Positions 1 through 8,676 of a DNA stretch of 64,000 bases are shown one piece after another. The translations under genes were made by a program, and so were the position numbers. Source of the stretch: Solobacterium sp. (GTDB lineage Bacteria; Bacillota_I; Bacilli_A; Erysipelotrichales; Erysipelotrichaceae); assembly GCA_017404505.1 (NCBI GenBank), contig JAFRCE010000018.1, forward strand, positions 88,781 to 152,780. The letters run 5' to 3'. The first letter of the stretch is position 1. Every line of letters begins with the position of its first letter. The notes under the pieces were generated by a model. The model made no database searches. It was given only the letters and a program-made list of their open reading frames with translations, and had not been told where the DNA came from.

Positions 1-1127
1 CACGTGTCTGGATCGTCAGTTCCTTTATGCCTGCCGATCTGATCATTGAAAACAATATCATGCAATCCGTAGAACCGTACCGGGCTGTACCCTAAGCAGA
101 CGCTGACTACGGCGACTGCCGGATCGTTCCCGGCTTTATCGACGTTCATACCCATGGAGCCTATGGTTTCGATACCAATTACGCGGATCCGGAAGGTCTG
201 AAAAAATGGACGGCCGGCGTCGTTTCGGAGGGCGTCACCGGTCTTCTGGCTACGACGGTGACGGACAGTAAAGAGACCCTTCTGAAAGCGCTGGCCAATG
301 TCAATGCCGTCGCTTCCGGCTCCTACGACGGCGCCCGCATCCTCGGTGTCCATCTCGAAGGTCCCTATCTTGACAGCAAATACAAAGGTGCCCAGCCGCC
401 GGAAGCCATCGTTCCCCCTTCCGTCGAAGAATTCCGCCAATATCAGAACGCCTCCGGCAACCGGATCCGTATTATTACCCTTGCCCCGGAACATGACGAA
501 GGCTTCGCCCTGACCCATTACTGCGTCAGCCAGGGCATCGTCGTCTCGATGGGTCACAGTGACGCCACATAAGAACAGGCCCAGCTGGCTGTCGCCAACG
601 GCGCCCGTTCCATTACCCATACCTACAATGCCATGCGGCCATTGAAGCACCGGGAAAACGGCATGGTCGGCATCGCCCTGCGCATGCATGACCTCTACAG
701 TGAGATCATCTGTGACTGCAACCACAGCACCCCGGAAGCCCTGCACATCTTCTTCCAGGCCAAGGATGCCGACAAAGCCCTGATGATTTCCGACTCGCTG
801 ATGTGCAAAGGCTCCGCCCCGGGTGAACGATTCCTCTTCGGCGGCCACTGGATCGAGATCTATCCGGACGGCTCCGCTCATCTGGTCGAAGAAAAGAACC
901 TGGCCGGTTCCACCATGCGGATGAACGAAGGTCTGCGCAATCTGGTCGAAAGAGCCATGGTTCCGTTTGAAAAAGCCATCAATGCCTGCACGATCAATCC
1001 GGCCCGCCTGCTGCGGATGGACGACCATATCGGCCGCATCGCCGCCGGCTATGACGCTGACATCGCTGTTCTGAATGACGATTATTCCGTTCTTCAGACC
1101 TATGTCAAAGGCAGCCCGCAGCTCTGA
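1..1127 (+). pseudogene. nagA: N-acetylglucosamine-6-phosphate deacetylase, broken by two in-frame stops
   Basis: One frame (positions divisible by 3) reads as NagA, the metal-dependent amidohydrolase that converts GlcNAc-6-P to GlcN-6-P. The family landmarks are all present: DVHTHG (near 150-167), HLEGPYLD (near 351-374), GHSDAT (552-569), THTYNAM (near 616-636) and MISDSL (near 783-800). The frame is interrupted by TAA at 93-95, just before the PGFIDVHTHG segment, and by TAA at 570-572, directly after GHSDAT, where relatives usually have Tyr. No frameshift is needed to join the pieces. The 5' end lies outside the window. Neighbouring genes use TAA as a normal stop, so codon reassignment is unlikely. 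Recent nonsense decay or base-calling error are the alternatives. Confidence 0.85.
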
Positions 1128-1138
1128 TAAAAATCAAA

Positions 1139-1182
1139 GGACAGCGTCACCCGGTATTTCCGGGCGGTGCTGCCCTTTTTTT
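1139..1182 (+). terminator. Intrinsic terminator after the nagA remnant
   Basis: Near-perfect stem (arms about 1143-1154 and 1160-1171, loop TATTT) followed by seven T at 1176-1182. It lies between the nagA stop and the convergent mscS stop. Confidence 0.8.
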
Positions 1183-1189
1183 ACTTTGT

Positions 1190-2131
1190 TCAGTCCGCGT
1201 TGTGGACGACGACCTGCGGGAACGGAATCTCGACGTTCTTTTCCGCGAACAGGACGCGGATATCCCTGGTCAGCTGGCGCTGGGCCGCGAAGACGTTCTC
1301 TTCCTTGCAGTCGACGACAAACTTCAGGTTGACGCCGCTGTCGGCCAGAGCCGAGGTTCCAAGATATCTCGGCGCGGCAAGGTAGAGATCCTTATGCGGT
1401 GCGTACATGCGCGGCAGGTTTTCCGCCAGCATCTTTTCGAGAGCCGGCAGATCCGTCTCATAGGACACACTGACTTCGCAGATGGCCAGCGAGGCATTGC
1501 GCGAGCGGTTCTGGAAGTTGCGGATGTCGGAGTTGTTGACGACTTTCAGATTGTAGCCGGCATCCTCGATCGTCGTCGTGCGGACACCAATGTCGCGGAC
1601 AGTGCCGCGGAAATCGTCAAGCACGATAATATCGCCGATCGAATACTTGCCTTCGAAGATGATGAACAGTCCGGTCAGCACGTCCTCGATCAGACTCTGG
1701 GCACCGAAGCCGAGGATCAGGCCGATGATGCCGACGCCGGCCAGGACGGCCGTGGAATTGACACCGAGAATGCTGAGGCCCCAGACCAGGGCGATGATCG
1801 CCGCCAGATATTTCAGGGCGTTGGCGAGAAGCGTCGTGATCGTGCGGGCTCTCTCACTCTTCTTGCCGATCTCATTCAGAATCAGTTTGATCAGCGTGTA
1901 GATCAGCCATACCACACAGAGCGCCAGCACCAGGGTAATGATGTGAGCTGCGGTAATGCGGCCGCTTCTTTCAATGAGGAAATGGGTCTTCTCCAGTTCG
2001 GCAAGTTTTTCCTTCATCTCGCCGGACAGCGGCAGCCATTTCGGGTTTGCCAGCAGCAGGATCAGGATCACTGCTACGGCCAGACCGATGTAAGTGCCTG
2101 TTCCGACTGTTTTCTTGTTCTTTTCGTTCAT
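1190..2131 (-). CDS. MscS-family small-conductance mechanosensitive channel
   Basis: 313 residues. Hydrophobic segments at about 16-27, 60-84 and 103-123 are followed by a Gly/Ala-rich pore helix (about 127-157, with GLILGFGAQSLIED), then the beta domain with GDIIVLDDFRGTV. This is the MscS arrangement of a pore-lining TM3 and a cytoplasmic vestibule. Such channels open on membrane tension and release solutes on hypo-osmotic shock. ATG at 2131 has GGGAGGG about 9 bases upstream. It starts 18 bases after the stop of the large surface-protein gene on the same strand, so the two are probably co-transcribed. Family certain; physiological role inferred. Confidence 0.92.
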   Translation of the reverse strand: MNEKNKKTVGTGTYIGLAVAVILILLLANPKWLPLSGEMKEKLAELEKTHFLIERSGRITAAHIITLVLALCVVWLIYTLIKLILNEIGKKSERARTITTLLANALKYLAAIIALVWGLSILGVNSTAVLAGVGIIGLILGFGAQSLIEDVLTGLFIIFEGKYSIGDIIVLDDFRGTVRDIGVRTTTIEDAGYNLKVVNNSDIRNFQNRSRNASLAICEVSVSYETDLPALEKMLAENLPRMYAPHKDLYLAAPRYLGTSALADSGVNLKFVVDCKEENVFAAQRQLTRDIRVLFAEKNVEIPFPQVVVHNAD

Positions 2132-2149
2132 AATGATTTCCCTCCCGTT

Positions 2150-5100
2150 TCAATCACCCAGATCAGTGAAGTCACCCCAGGATGCGATGCCGCCTTTCCA
2201 TTCGTAGATCTGATGGTCAAGCGGATCTTCCGCTGAAGCCGCCGCCTCAAAGTCCACGCTCATGCAGTTGGCGTCTTCCGGTCTGAGTTCGCTGATATTG
2301 ATGTTTTCATAGTTCAGTGTGTATTCGTAGTACGTGATTCCTTCGCCGGCCGTTTCGCCGGTCGGTCCGCTGAGAACAGCGGGACTGTCGCTGCTGCCGC
2401 GGTTCCAGATCTCGTTTTCGCCGACGTAATAGTAAGAGTTTTCGCCCTCTTTCTTATACCAGCGGATGACTGCTCTGTTGATGGTTATGTCATATTCATA
2501 ACGGTCGTCATTGTCCAGTTCGACCCGCAGGACCGTGTTTGTCAGCCCGGCCGTCGTTTCCAGGGTCGGCCGGAATACCCGATCCGGCCGCTGAGCCGCG
2601 AACGTCACCGTCTTGTCTTTCGCGGTGCCATTGAGCGTGTAATGCAGGGTGATCTTCGGTTCCCATGTGTCAGCGCTGTTGAAGGAAATGACGCTGTTGG
2701 TATTGATATTGGCTGCCAGCGGGCCGCTGCCGGCCACGCCGTTCAGGGAAACGCTGTTTTCCGGCATCAGCACGGAAGTCAGCGTGACGTCGGAAGTGAT
2801 ATCGACAGCGTCGTTGGCCGTCACTGTGTAGGCGACTTCGACTCTTTCCAGTCCTGCCGGATCACCAGCCGGTACGTTGAATTCGCCCCAGTACCAGATA
2901 TGGTCAAGTGTGACTTCCGGGTCAGTCAGTAGGGTATTGAAGGATGTTCCAGCGCTGGATTTCCAGTCGATCAGACCGTTGTTTTCTTCAACATAGCGCA
3001 GGGTCAGCTTCACGGTATTTTCACCGCTCAGATTCAGTTCGCCGTCTTTAGGGGTGTAGGTGACCGTGAGATCTCCCTCCCAGGAATCCACCTCGGATAT
3101 TTCCGCGGTTTTGGAAATATCGATGGTGTTGCCGGCGTTGGACAGAATCAGCTCATCCACCATGATAGCTCCGTCGTATGTATACCATACCAGATCCGTG
3201 TCGACCTTGAACTTGGCGACTACCTTGCCATCGGTCAGTTCAGCCGACACGCCGGTCAGGTAATCACCTTTATATGCGACCAGGTCAGTGATTTCATCGG
3301 AGTAGATTCTGCCGGTCATGCCGTTGGGCATGGTGTAGTCGACGGTGATCTCCACATCCCTGCGGATTCCGTCCGCCTCTCCCATATCCACGGCAGCGAT
3401 GTCATATATGTACTGTCCGCTCCATGTGCCGCCGCTGCCATTGTAGGTTTCGGTATAGATCGGTGGCACATCCCATACGTAACTGGCGGGATCACGGCTG
3501 TAGACGCTCAGCGTGACCGGCTGGGTGAGATCAGCGTCGTTCAGTTCGACCGTGTAATTGTAGATGAAGTTGTCACTGTTGCCGCTTTGTTCATGTTGCT
3601 GGCTGACCGCAGTGAATTCAGGTTCATAGAGGTTGGTGTCGCCGGATTTGATAAACCGGTAATAGATATTATCCGGCTCCCAGACATTGTAATCATCTTC
3701 CGGATACCATGGTTCCGGAATGAACCAGTATTCCCCGTCCGGGAACGGAATATTGCTGGCATACGTAAAGTACATATGGTATTTTCCATCAGTGCCGGTT
3801 GAGCGTTCGATCTCGGCATTATCGAGCTGAATGACATCCTCAGAGCTGCCGTTGATATAAACCTTCATTGAGTCGCCGCTGGTTTCGACATTCTCTGCAA
3901 CGACCAGATCCGGATCGATGACCAGGTCGTATGTGATGGTGTATTCGGTTGTACCGGTTTCCGGATTCGTTCTTTCACCCGTCTTCCATCCTGGTCCTTC
4001 GTAGCTTTCGTTGACGGTGGCGAATGTTCCGTTATGAACGGGTCTTGTATCGGATTCGACAGTGCTGGTGGTACCGTCCGGATAGACGATGTCAAAGACG
4101 ATCTTCGCCTTTCCGGCGATTCCGCCTCCCTTCGGAGGATCGATCAGGCAGACAGCCTGGCTGCTGTAGACATCTCCTGTTTCTTTCTCAGGATCATATA
4201 TCAGATACTCATCGTCATCATACGGCATGGTAATCTCGACAAAACCGTCACCGAGATCGGCATAGACTTTGCCAGTTGCCGAACCTCCCTTGAGGTCATT
4301 GAGCGTCATATCGAAGAACAACGTCGGATACGGATAGCCTTCCGGCTCGGGTCCTTCAACATGCGGATTCACTTCGATTGTCGGCGCGATACGGACACTG
4401 CATTCGTCCTGCGACTGCCAGTCATCGATGGCACCGTCTTTATCACTGTAGGACAGTGTCATGCTGAGAGTCCTGTCCAGACTCGGATCGATCTCGATGC
4501 CGTCCAGTTCATAGGCCACGCTGATCGTTCCATCAGCTGCCGGTGCGGATATCGTCGCTTTGTCGGTCAGATTCCAGGATTCACTGCCGCTTCGCAGCGT
4601 CAGATCCTTGACGGTCAGTTTGTCCGTATCCATGACGAGATCCGTATCGGCTTTGAATTCAGCGGCAAGCTGATTGCCTTTCAGCACGGCGGACTGAGCG
4701 TCCAGATAGTTTCCTTTATATGCGTAAAGTTCCCGGATACCGGTGGAATCAAGCGTTCCGCTGGTTCCGTCTTTGAGCGTGTAGTCGAAAACGATGCGTA
4801 CCTGCTGTACGATGCCGGAGTCTTCTGCCACTTCCAGCGGATCCACATCATAGAGCATCTCACCTTCCCAAGTACTTCCCGAGCCGCTGTAGGAAAGCGA
4901 ACTCACCGTGGCACCGGAAGCTGTGACATCCTGCCAGCCGCCGCCGTTTTTATCACCGGTCTGCAGTCTCACGGTCAGCGGTTTCGCTGTATCCGCATCC
5001 TTCAGATCGATCGTGAAAGTGTAATGGAACTGATCACGGTATTCCGCAGAGGATGACGGTTCGTAATCATGACTCATGCCGGCGGCCGTAAAAGCCGGAT

Positions 5101-5521
5101 TTGTGTATGCGACCGGCGGATCCGGGATCGGCACCGGTGGATCAGGGATCGGTATCGGCGGGTCGGGAATCGGCACCGGCGGATCGGGGATCGGTACTGG
5201 CGGATCGGGGATCGGAACCGGCGGGTCAGGAATCGGTACTGGCGGATCTGGGATCGGAACCGGTGGATCCGGAGTCGGCTGCGGCGGATCGGGAGTCGGT
5301 TTTGGTGTGGGTGTGACAACAGCCGTTGTCGGTTCGCCTGGAACGGTCGGTTCCCCACCGGCAACAGGCATCAAAAAAAGACTGTTCAGCATGAAAAGAA
5401 GACCTGTCAATGCCAGAAACGGTCCTGTGAATTTCAATCCGCTGTGATGCTTGCCCCCTCTGACCGGCTCATAAGGCTCGGCAAATTCGGGATAACGGTT
5501 ATCTATCTCCCGTGGTTCCAC
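2150..5521 (-). CDS. Large membrane-anchored surface protein with proline heptad stalk and repeated modules
   Basis: I place the start at GTG 5521 (GGGGAG 7 bases upstream, promoter at 5568-5597), giving 1123 residues; the frame is open further upstream to 5629. A short charged N-terminus is followed by one hydrophobic segment (about 31-53), nine heptads PTPDPP/PIPDPPV (about 75-137), and a long acidic, beta-rich ectodomain. The ectodomain contains a module beginning about 140 that recurs from about 630 (NPAFTA/YEPEFTA, then AYKGNYL/AYKGDYL, FKADTDLV/FKVDTDLV). A shorter version lies between them (IVFDYTLKDGT versus IVFDIVYPDGT). There is no LPXTG sorting signal; the N-terminal segment may be an uncleaved anchor. 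The family is not recognised. Adhesion or envelope function is inference only. Confidence 0.8.
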   Translation of the reverse strand: MEPREIDNRYPEFAEPYEPVRGGKHHSGLKFTGPFLALTGLLFMLNSLFLMPVAGGEPTVPGEPTTAVVTPTPKPTPDPPQPTPDPPVPIPDPPVPIPDPPVPIPDPPVPIPDPPVPIPDPPIPIPDPPVPIPDPPVAYTNPAFTAAGMSHDYEPSSSAEYRDQFHYTFTIDLKDADTAKPLTVRLQTGDKNGGGWQDVTASGATVSSLSYSGSGSTWEGEMLYDVDPLEVAEDSGIVQQVRIVFDYTLKDGTSGTLDSTGIRELYAYKGNYLDAQSAVLKGNQLAAEFKADTDLVMDTDKLTVKDLTLRSGSESWNLTDKATISAPAADGTISVAYELDGIEIDPSLDRTLSMTLSYSDKDGAIDDWQSQDECSVRIAPTIEVNPHVEGPEPEGYPYPTLFFDMTLNDLKGGSATGKVYADLGDGFVEITMPYDDDEYLIYDPEKETGDVYSSQAVCLIDPPKGGGIAGKAKIVFDIVYPDGTTSTVESDTRPVHNGTFATVNESYEGPGWKTGERTNPETGTTEYTITYDLVIDPDLVVAENVETSGDSMKVYINGSSEDVIQLDNAEIERSTGTDGKYHMYFTYASNIPFPDGEYWFIPEPWYPEDDYNVWEPDNIYYRFIKSGDTNLYEPEFTAVSQQHEQSGNSDNFIYNYTVELNDADLTQPVTLSVYSRDPASYVWDVPPIYTETYNGSGGTWSGQYIYDIAAVDMGEADGIRRDVEITVDYTMPNGMTGRIYSDEITDLVAYKGDYLTGVSAELTDGKVVAKFKVDTDLVWYTYDGAIMVDELILSNAGNTIDISKTAEISEVDSWEGDLTVTYTPKDGELNLSGENTVKLTLRYVEENNGLIDWKSSAGTSFNTLLTDPEVTLDHIWYWGEFNVPAGDPAGLERVEVAYTVTANDAVDITSDVTLTSVLMPENSVSLNGVAGSGPLAANINTNSVISFNSADTWEPKITLHYTLNGTAKDKTVTFAAQRPDRVFRPTLETTAGLTNTVLRVELDNDDRYEYDITINRAVIRWYKKEGENSYYYVGENEIWNRGSSDSPAVLSGPTGETAGEGITYYEYTLNYENINISELRPEDANCMSVDFEAAASAEDPLDHQIYEWKGGIASWGDFTDLGD
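5111..5299 (-). repeat. 21-bp tandem repeat encoding nine PxPDPPx heptads
   Basis: Nine consecutive 21-base units inside the surface-protein gene encode two PTPDPP and seven PIPDPP heptads. The units differ mostly at third positions, so the array is drifting under protein-level constraint. Such arrays can change copy number by slippage and alter stalk length. Confidence 0.9.
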
Positions 5522-5536
5522 GATCCTGCTCCCCAG

Positions 5537-5597
5537 TGCATGCTTTTGCATGCATATCAGTAATCCCATTATACGGACAGCCCGGCTGTCGTGACAA
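5537..5597 (-). promoter_or_regulatory. Promoter and 5' hairpin of the surface-protein gene
   Basis: On the minus strand TTGTCA (5592-5597), an 18-base spacer and a perfect TATAAT (5568-5573). The predicted start is near 5561. A hairpin with TGCATGC arms and an AAAA loop (5537-5554) then sits at the 5' end of the short leader, just before the ribosome site and the GTG start at 5521. Confidence 0.75.
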
Positions 5598-5618
5598 GTG
5601 ACATCCTCCGGCAGACTG

Positions 5619-5654
5619 TAAAAAAACACAACATCCAGAACGGATATTGTGTTT
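5619..5654 (-). terminator. Intrinsic terminator after rseP
   Basis: Minus-strand stem of 13 pairs (arms 5642-5654 and 5624-5636, one G-U type pair) followed by a T run (5620-5626). It ends the uppS-cdsA-dxr-rseP operon before the surface-protein promoter. Confidence 0.88.
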
Positions 5655-5664
5655 GTCAGTTACT

Positions 5665-6726
5665 TCAGAAACCGAACAGGCGGCTGATATCATTCCATGT
5701 CGCAAACAGCATCAGCGCGATCAGAGCGATCCAGCATACCGCGAAAAGTCCCATCTTGAACTTATCGTTGATCTTTTTGCCGGTGATGACTTCCGCCAGG
5801 GTAAGCACCACCTGACCGCCGTCGAGAACCGGCAGCGGAAGCAGATTGAAGATACCGATATTCAGTGAGAGTTCCGCCATCAGAAACAGCAGGCTCATCA
5901 GACCCATGGCCGCATATGTCTCCGTTGCCTGATAGATGCCGACCGGTCCGGAGAGCTGATTGAGACCGATACCGCGGAACAGATTGCGTATCGTCCGGAT
6001 CATCAGGGCCGTGATCTCTCCCATCTCTTTGCCGCCGTAATACCAGCAGTTCAGCAGATTGACTTCATGGACGACGACATCACCGCTGCTGATACCGATC
6101 AGATAGGTTCCGTCTTCCTCACTGTAGGCCGGCACGACTTCCAGCTGCAGAACGTCTTCCCCTCTCTTTACCGTATAGGTTACCGTTTCCGTGTCATCCA
6201 TAAAGAATGTCTGCATGTCCATGAATGTCTTCGGCTTCACGGAAGAGCCGTCTTCCTTGGATATCTCGAGAATGACGTCGCCCGGCTGGAAACCGGCTGC
6301 TTCCGCCGGTGAATTCTCCCTGACGCTGCCGACGATGGCCGGCGGTGATTCCGCAAAGGCACCCTGGGCGAGGATGACCAGTGAGAAGATCAGCCAGGCA
6401 AGCAGGAAATTCATCGTCACGCCGGCCAGCAGAATGATGATGCGCTGCCACCAGGGGCGGTTGATCAGTCTTCTGTCATCCGGCACTTCAACGTCCGGAT
6501 ACATCTCGTCACCGTCCGTTTCACCGGCCATGGAGACATAGCCGCCGATCGGAATGGCGCGGATGCTGTACTGGGTTTCCTTTGTCTTTTTATGCCAGAG
6601 AAGCGGTCCCATGCCGAACGAGAATTCATAGCAGTAAACATTGAATTTCTTCGCCGCCAGCAGATGACCGGCTTCGTGGATGGTGATGATCACCGACAGC
6701 AGAAGCAGAAAGTAAATGATTGTCAT
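5665..6726 (-). CDS. rseP: RIP metalloprotease RseP (site-2 protease)
   Basis: 353 residues from ATG 6726, which overlaps the dxr stop as ATGA and has AGGAG about 10 bases upstream; a longer frame from 6771 lacks a better site. Zinc site HEAGH at residues 17-21 inside the first membrane helix, a central PDZ-like region (about residues 120-200, with AAGFQPGDVI), and the C-terminal membrane motif NLLPLPVLDGG supplying the third metal ligand. It cleaves membrane-bound anti-sigma factors and signal-peptide remnants within the bilayer. Last gene of the uppS-cdsA-dxr-rseP run, the usual Firmicutes order. Confidence 0.95.
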   Translation of the reverse strand: MTIIYFLLLLSVIITIHEAGHLLAAKKFNVYCYEFSFGMGPLLWHKKTKETQYSIRAIPIGGYVSMAGETDGDEMYPDVEVPDDRRLINRPWWQRIIILLAGVTMNFLLAWLIFSLVILAQGAFAESPPAIVGSVRENSPAEAAGFQPGDVILEISKEDGSSVKPKTFMDMQTFFMDDTETVTYTVKRGEDVLQLEVVPAYSEEDGTYLIGISSGDVVVHEVNLLNCWYYGGKEMGEITALMIRTIRNLFRGIGLNQLSGPVGIYQATETYAAMGLMSLLFLMAELSLNIGIFNLLPLPVLDGGQVVLTLAEVITGKKINDKFKMGLFAVCWIALIALMLFATWNDISRLFGF

Positions 6727-7880
6727 GACTGGCAGCTCCTGATCTTCGCCATCGCGAATTCTCTGCCCCACGTATCCGCGTCGATCAGATCCTGCACGGT
6801 TTCCAGTTCCCGGAAGGTGCAGGTATGCACGGCTTCGATAACGATCTCCTCGATCATCAGAAACGGGATCTTGCCGTCCCGGAAAGCCTGGTTGGCGGCT
6901 TCGTTGGCGGCATTCATCACGGCGCCGAGATTGCCGCCTTTGCGGCCTGCTTCATAAGCGAGGGCGAGCAGCGGAAAACGTTCGAAATCAGGATCGCTGA
7001 AATGCAGAGCCTGCAGACTGGCGAGATCCAGCGGTTTGTCCAGCTGATAATACAGACGGTCCGGCCAGGTCAAAGCATACTGGATCGGCAGACGCATGTC
7101 CGGCGCGCCGAGCTGGGCAATGACGCTGTGGTCGACATATTCTACCATCGAATGCACGACTGACTCCGGATGCATGATGACGTCGATATGATCGTAGTCG
7201 ACATCAAACAGCCAGTGTGCCTCGGTGACCTCAAACCCTTTGTTCATCATCGTCGCGCTGTCGATCGTGATCTTGGCACCCATCGACCAGTTGGGATGGG
7301 CCAGAGCCTCCGCCACAGTGACGTCCTTGAGTTCTTCGCGGCTGCGGTTGCGGAAGGAGCCGCCGGAAGCAGTGATGATCAGCCGTTTCAGCTGATCTTT
7401 TCGGTTGCCCTGCAGACACTGGAAGATGGCGCTGTGCTCACTGTCGATCGGATAGAGAACACGGCCGTGTTTCTCCAGAGCCCGTTTGATCAGGGCGCCG
7501 CCGCATACCAGTGTTTCCTTGTTGGCAAGAGCGACGTCATGGCCGCTTTCAATGGCCTTCAGGGTCGGCAGAAAACCGACAAAGCCGACCAGGGCGTTGA
7601 CCAGAACGTCATAATCACATTCGGATGCCAGATAAGACTGTCCTTCGTCACCGGAGACAAAATGAATGTCCGGATATTCTTCGCGAAGCGAAACGGCGTC
7701 GCTTTCCTTCGCAACACAAACAGTCCCGGCATGGATCTCTGCCAGGATCGTTTTCAGTTTCGCGATGTTATATCCGGCGCTCAGAGCGCATATGGAAAAC
7801 TGATCCGGATGCTGAAGAACAATATCGACCGTCTGGGTGCCGATACTGCCGGTCGCACCCAGCAGTACTAAACGTTTCAT
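6723..7880 (-). CDS. dxr: 1-deoxy-D-xylulose 5-phosphate reductoisomerase
   Basis: 385 residues. It catalyses the NADPH-dependent rearrangement and reduction of DXP to MEP, the committed step of the non-mevalonate isoprenoid pathway. NADPH-binding GATGSIG is at residues 8-14. Metal and substrate motifs PIDSEHSAIFQ, ASGGSFR and NWSMGAKITIDSATMMNKG are intact. The ATG has GGGGGA upstream, formed by the end of cdsA 4 bases away. The next gene starts within its stop codon. It feeds IPP to the undecaprenyl pyrophosphate synthase encoded just upstream. Confidence 0.97.
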   Translation of the reverse strand: MKRLVLLGATGSIGTQTVDIVLQHPDQFSICALSAGYNIAKLKTILAEIHAGTVCVAKESDAVSLREEYPDIHFVSGDEGQSYLASECDYDVLVNALVGFVGFLPTLKAIESGHDVALANKETLVCGGALIKRALEKHGRVLYPIDSEHSAIFQCLQGNRKDQLKRLIITASGGSFRNRSREELKDVTVAEALAHPNWSMGAKITIDSATMMNKGFEVTEAHWLFDVDYDHIDVIMHPESVVHSMVEYVDHSVIAQLGAPDMRLPIQYALTWPDRLYYQLDKPLDLASLQALHFSDPDFERFPLLALAYEAGRKGGNLGAVMNAANEAANQAFRDGKIPFLMIEEIVIEAVHTCTFRELETVQDLIDADTWGREFAMAKIRSCQS

Positions 7881-7884
7881 AAAC

Positions 7885-8676
7885 TCAGATCCCCCAAAGT
7901 ATCATCAGGCCGTTGAAGACGACCAGACAGAAAATAATACTGTCGACCCGGTCCAGCACGCCGCCGTGTCCCGGGAACAGATTGCCGAAATCCTTGATCT
8001 GGAAATGGCGCTTGATGGAAGAGAAACTCAGGTCTCCCACCTGGGCGACAAACGGCAGCACCAGGGAAGCGGTGATCACCAGCGATGAAGGCAGCGTCGT
8101 CAGAACGTACAGGCCGAAAACAGTGGAAATCGCCGCGGCGATCAGATAGCCGCCGATCGCCCCTTCCCACGTCTTATTCGGTGAGACATGCGGAATCATC
8201 TTGTGCTTTCCCATGAAACTGCCGACAAAATAAGCGGCGGTATCACAGCCAAACGCGGTCAGTCCGATATAGAAGACATACCAGATGCAGCGGATTCCTT
8301 CGATCGTATACAGATGGAAAACGCAGCGGATGGCAGCCATGATCAGAACCGTGATCGCATACGTATAAACGACAAAATCCGAATTGATCTTGCCGTCGAC
8401 AAGCTCAATGAAAAACAGCAGCGTCAGCCACAGCATCATGATGGCCGGCAGATACTCCATCGGCACGTACATCATGCCGGCTGTCGCGGCATAGGCAATG
8501 CCGCACTGCAGCCAGCTGTTGTCGGAGCGGTTCAGAGATACCGCCTCCCAGCAGGCAACGGCAGCCAGAGCGTTGAGAAGAACGTGCATGGGAATGCCGC
8601 CGAACCAGAAAATAGGCACGACGACGGCTACCATGGCAAGGCCGACCAGTGATTTTATCAGCATTTTCTTATTCAC
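7885..8676 (-). CDS. cdsA: Phosphatidate cytidylyltransferase
   Basis: Makes CDP-diacylglycerol from phosphatidic acid and CTP in the membrane. Multiple hydrophobic helices, then the complete CDP-DAG synthase signature near the C-terminus (SSIKRH, KDFGNLFPGHGGVLDRVDS). I choose GTG 8676 (263 residues): GGAGGTG lies 8 bases upstream and the start overlaps the uppS stop by 8 bases. The alternative at 8703 has no ribosome site, and the ATG at 8664 lies 12 bases further downstream, too far from the GGAGG. Coupled to uppS and dxr. Confidence 0.95.
   Translation of the reverse strand: MNKKMLIKSLVGLAMVAVVVPIFWFGGIPMHVLLNALAAVACWEAVSLNRSDNSWLQCGIAYAATAGMMYVPMEYLPAIMMLWLTLLFFIELVDGKINSDFVVYTYAITVLIMAAIRCVFHLYTIEGIRCIWYVFYIGLTAFGCDTAAYFVGSFMGKHKMIPHVSPNKTWEGAIGGYLIAAAISTVFGLYVLTTLPSSLVITASLVLPFVAQVGDLSFSSIKRHFQIKDFGNLFPGHGGVLDRVDSIIFCLVVFNGLMILWGI

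Noticed and set aside
1..1127. TAA reassigned to a sense codon, explaining the stops in nagA
   Set aside because: rpsP, rplS, frr-adjacent pyrH, phnC and other intact genes here end in TAA at the expected family length.
1202..2236. 344-residue plus-strand open frame
   Set aside because: Antisense to mscS; low-complexity composition and no family features. mscS on the other strand is clear.
5111..5299. 21-base direct repeats as a CRISPR-like array
   Set aside because: No spacers; units are contiguous, in frame and encode heptads.
5076..5447. Gly/Ser-rich plus-strand frame of GGSGIG type
   Set aside because: It is the complement of the proline heptad array and has no ribosome site.
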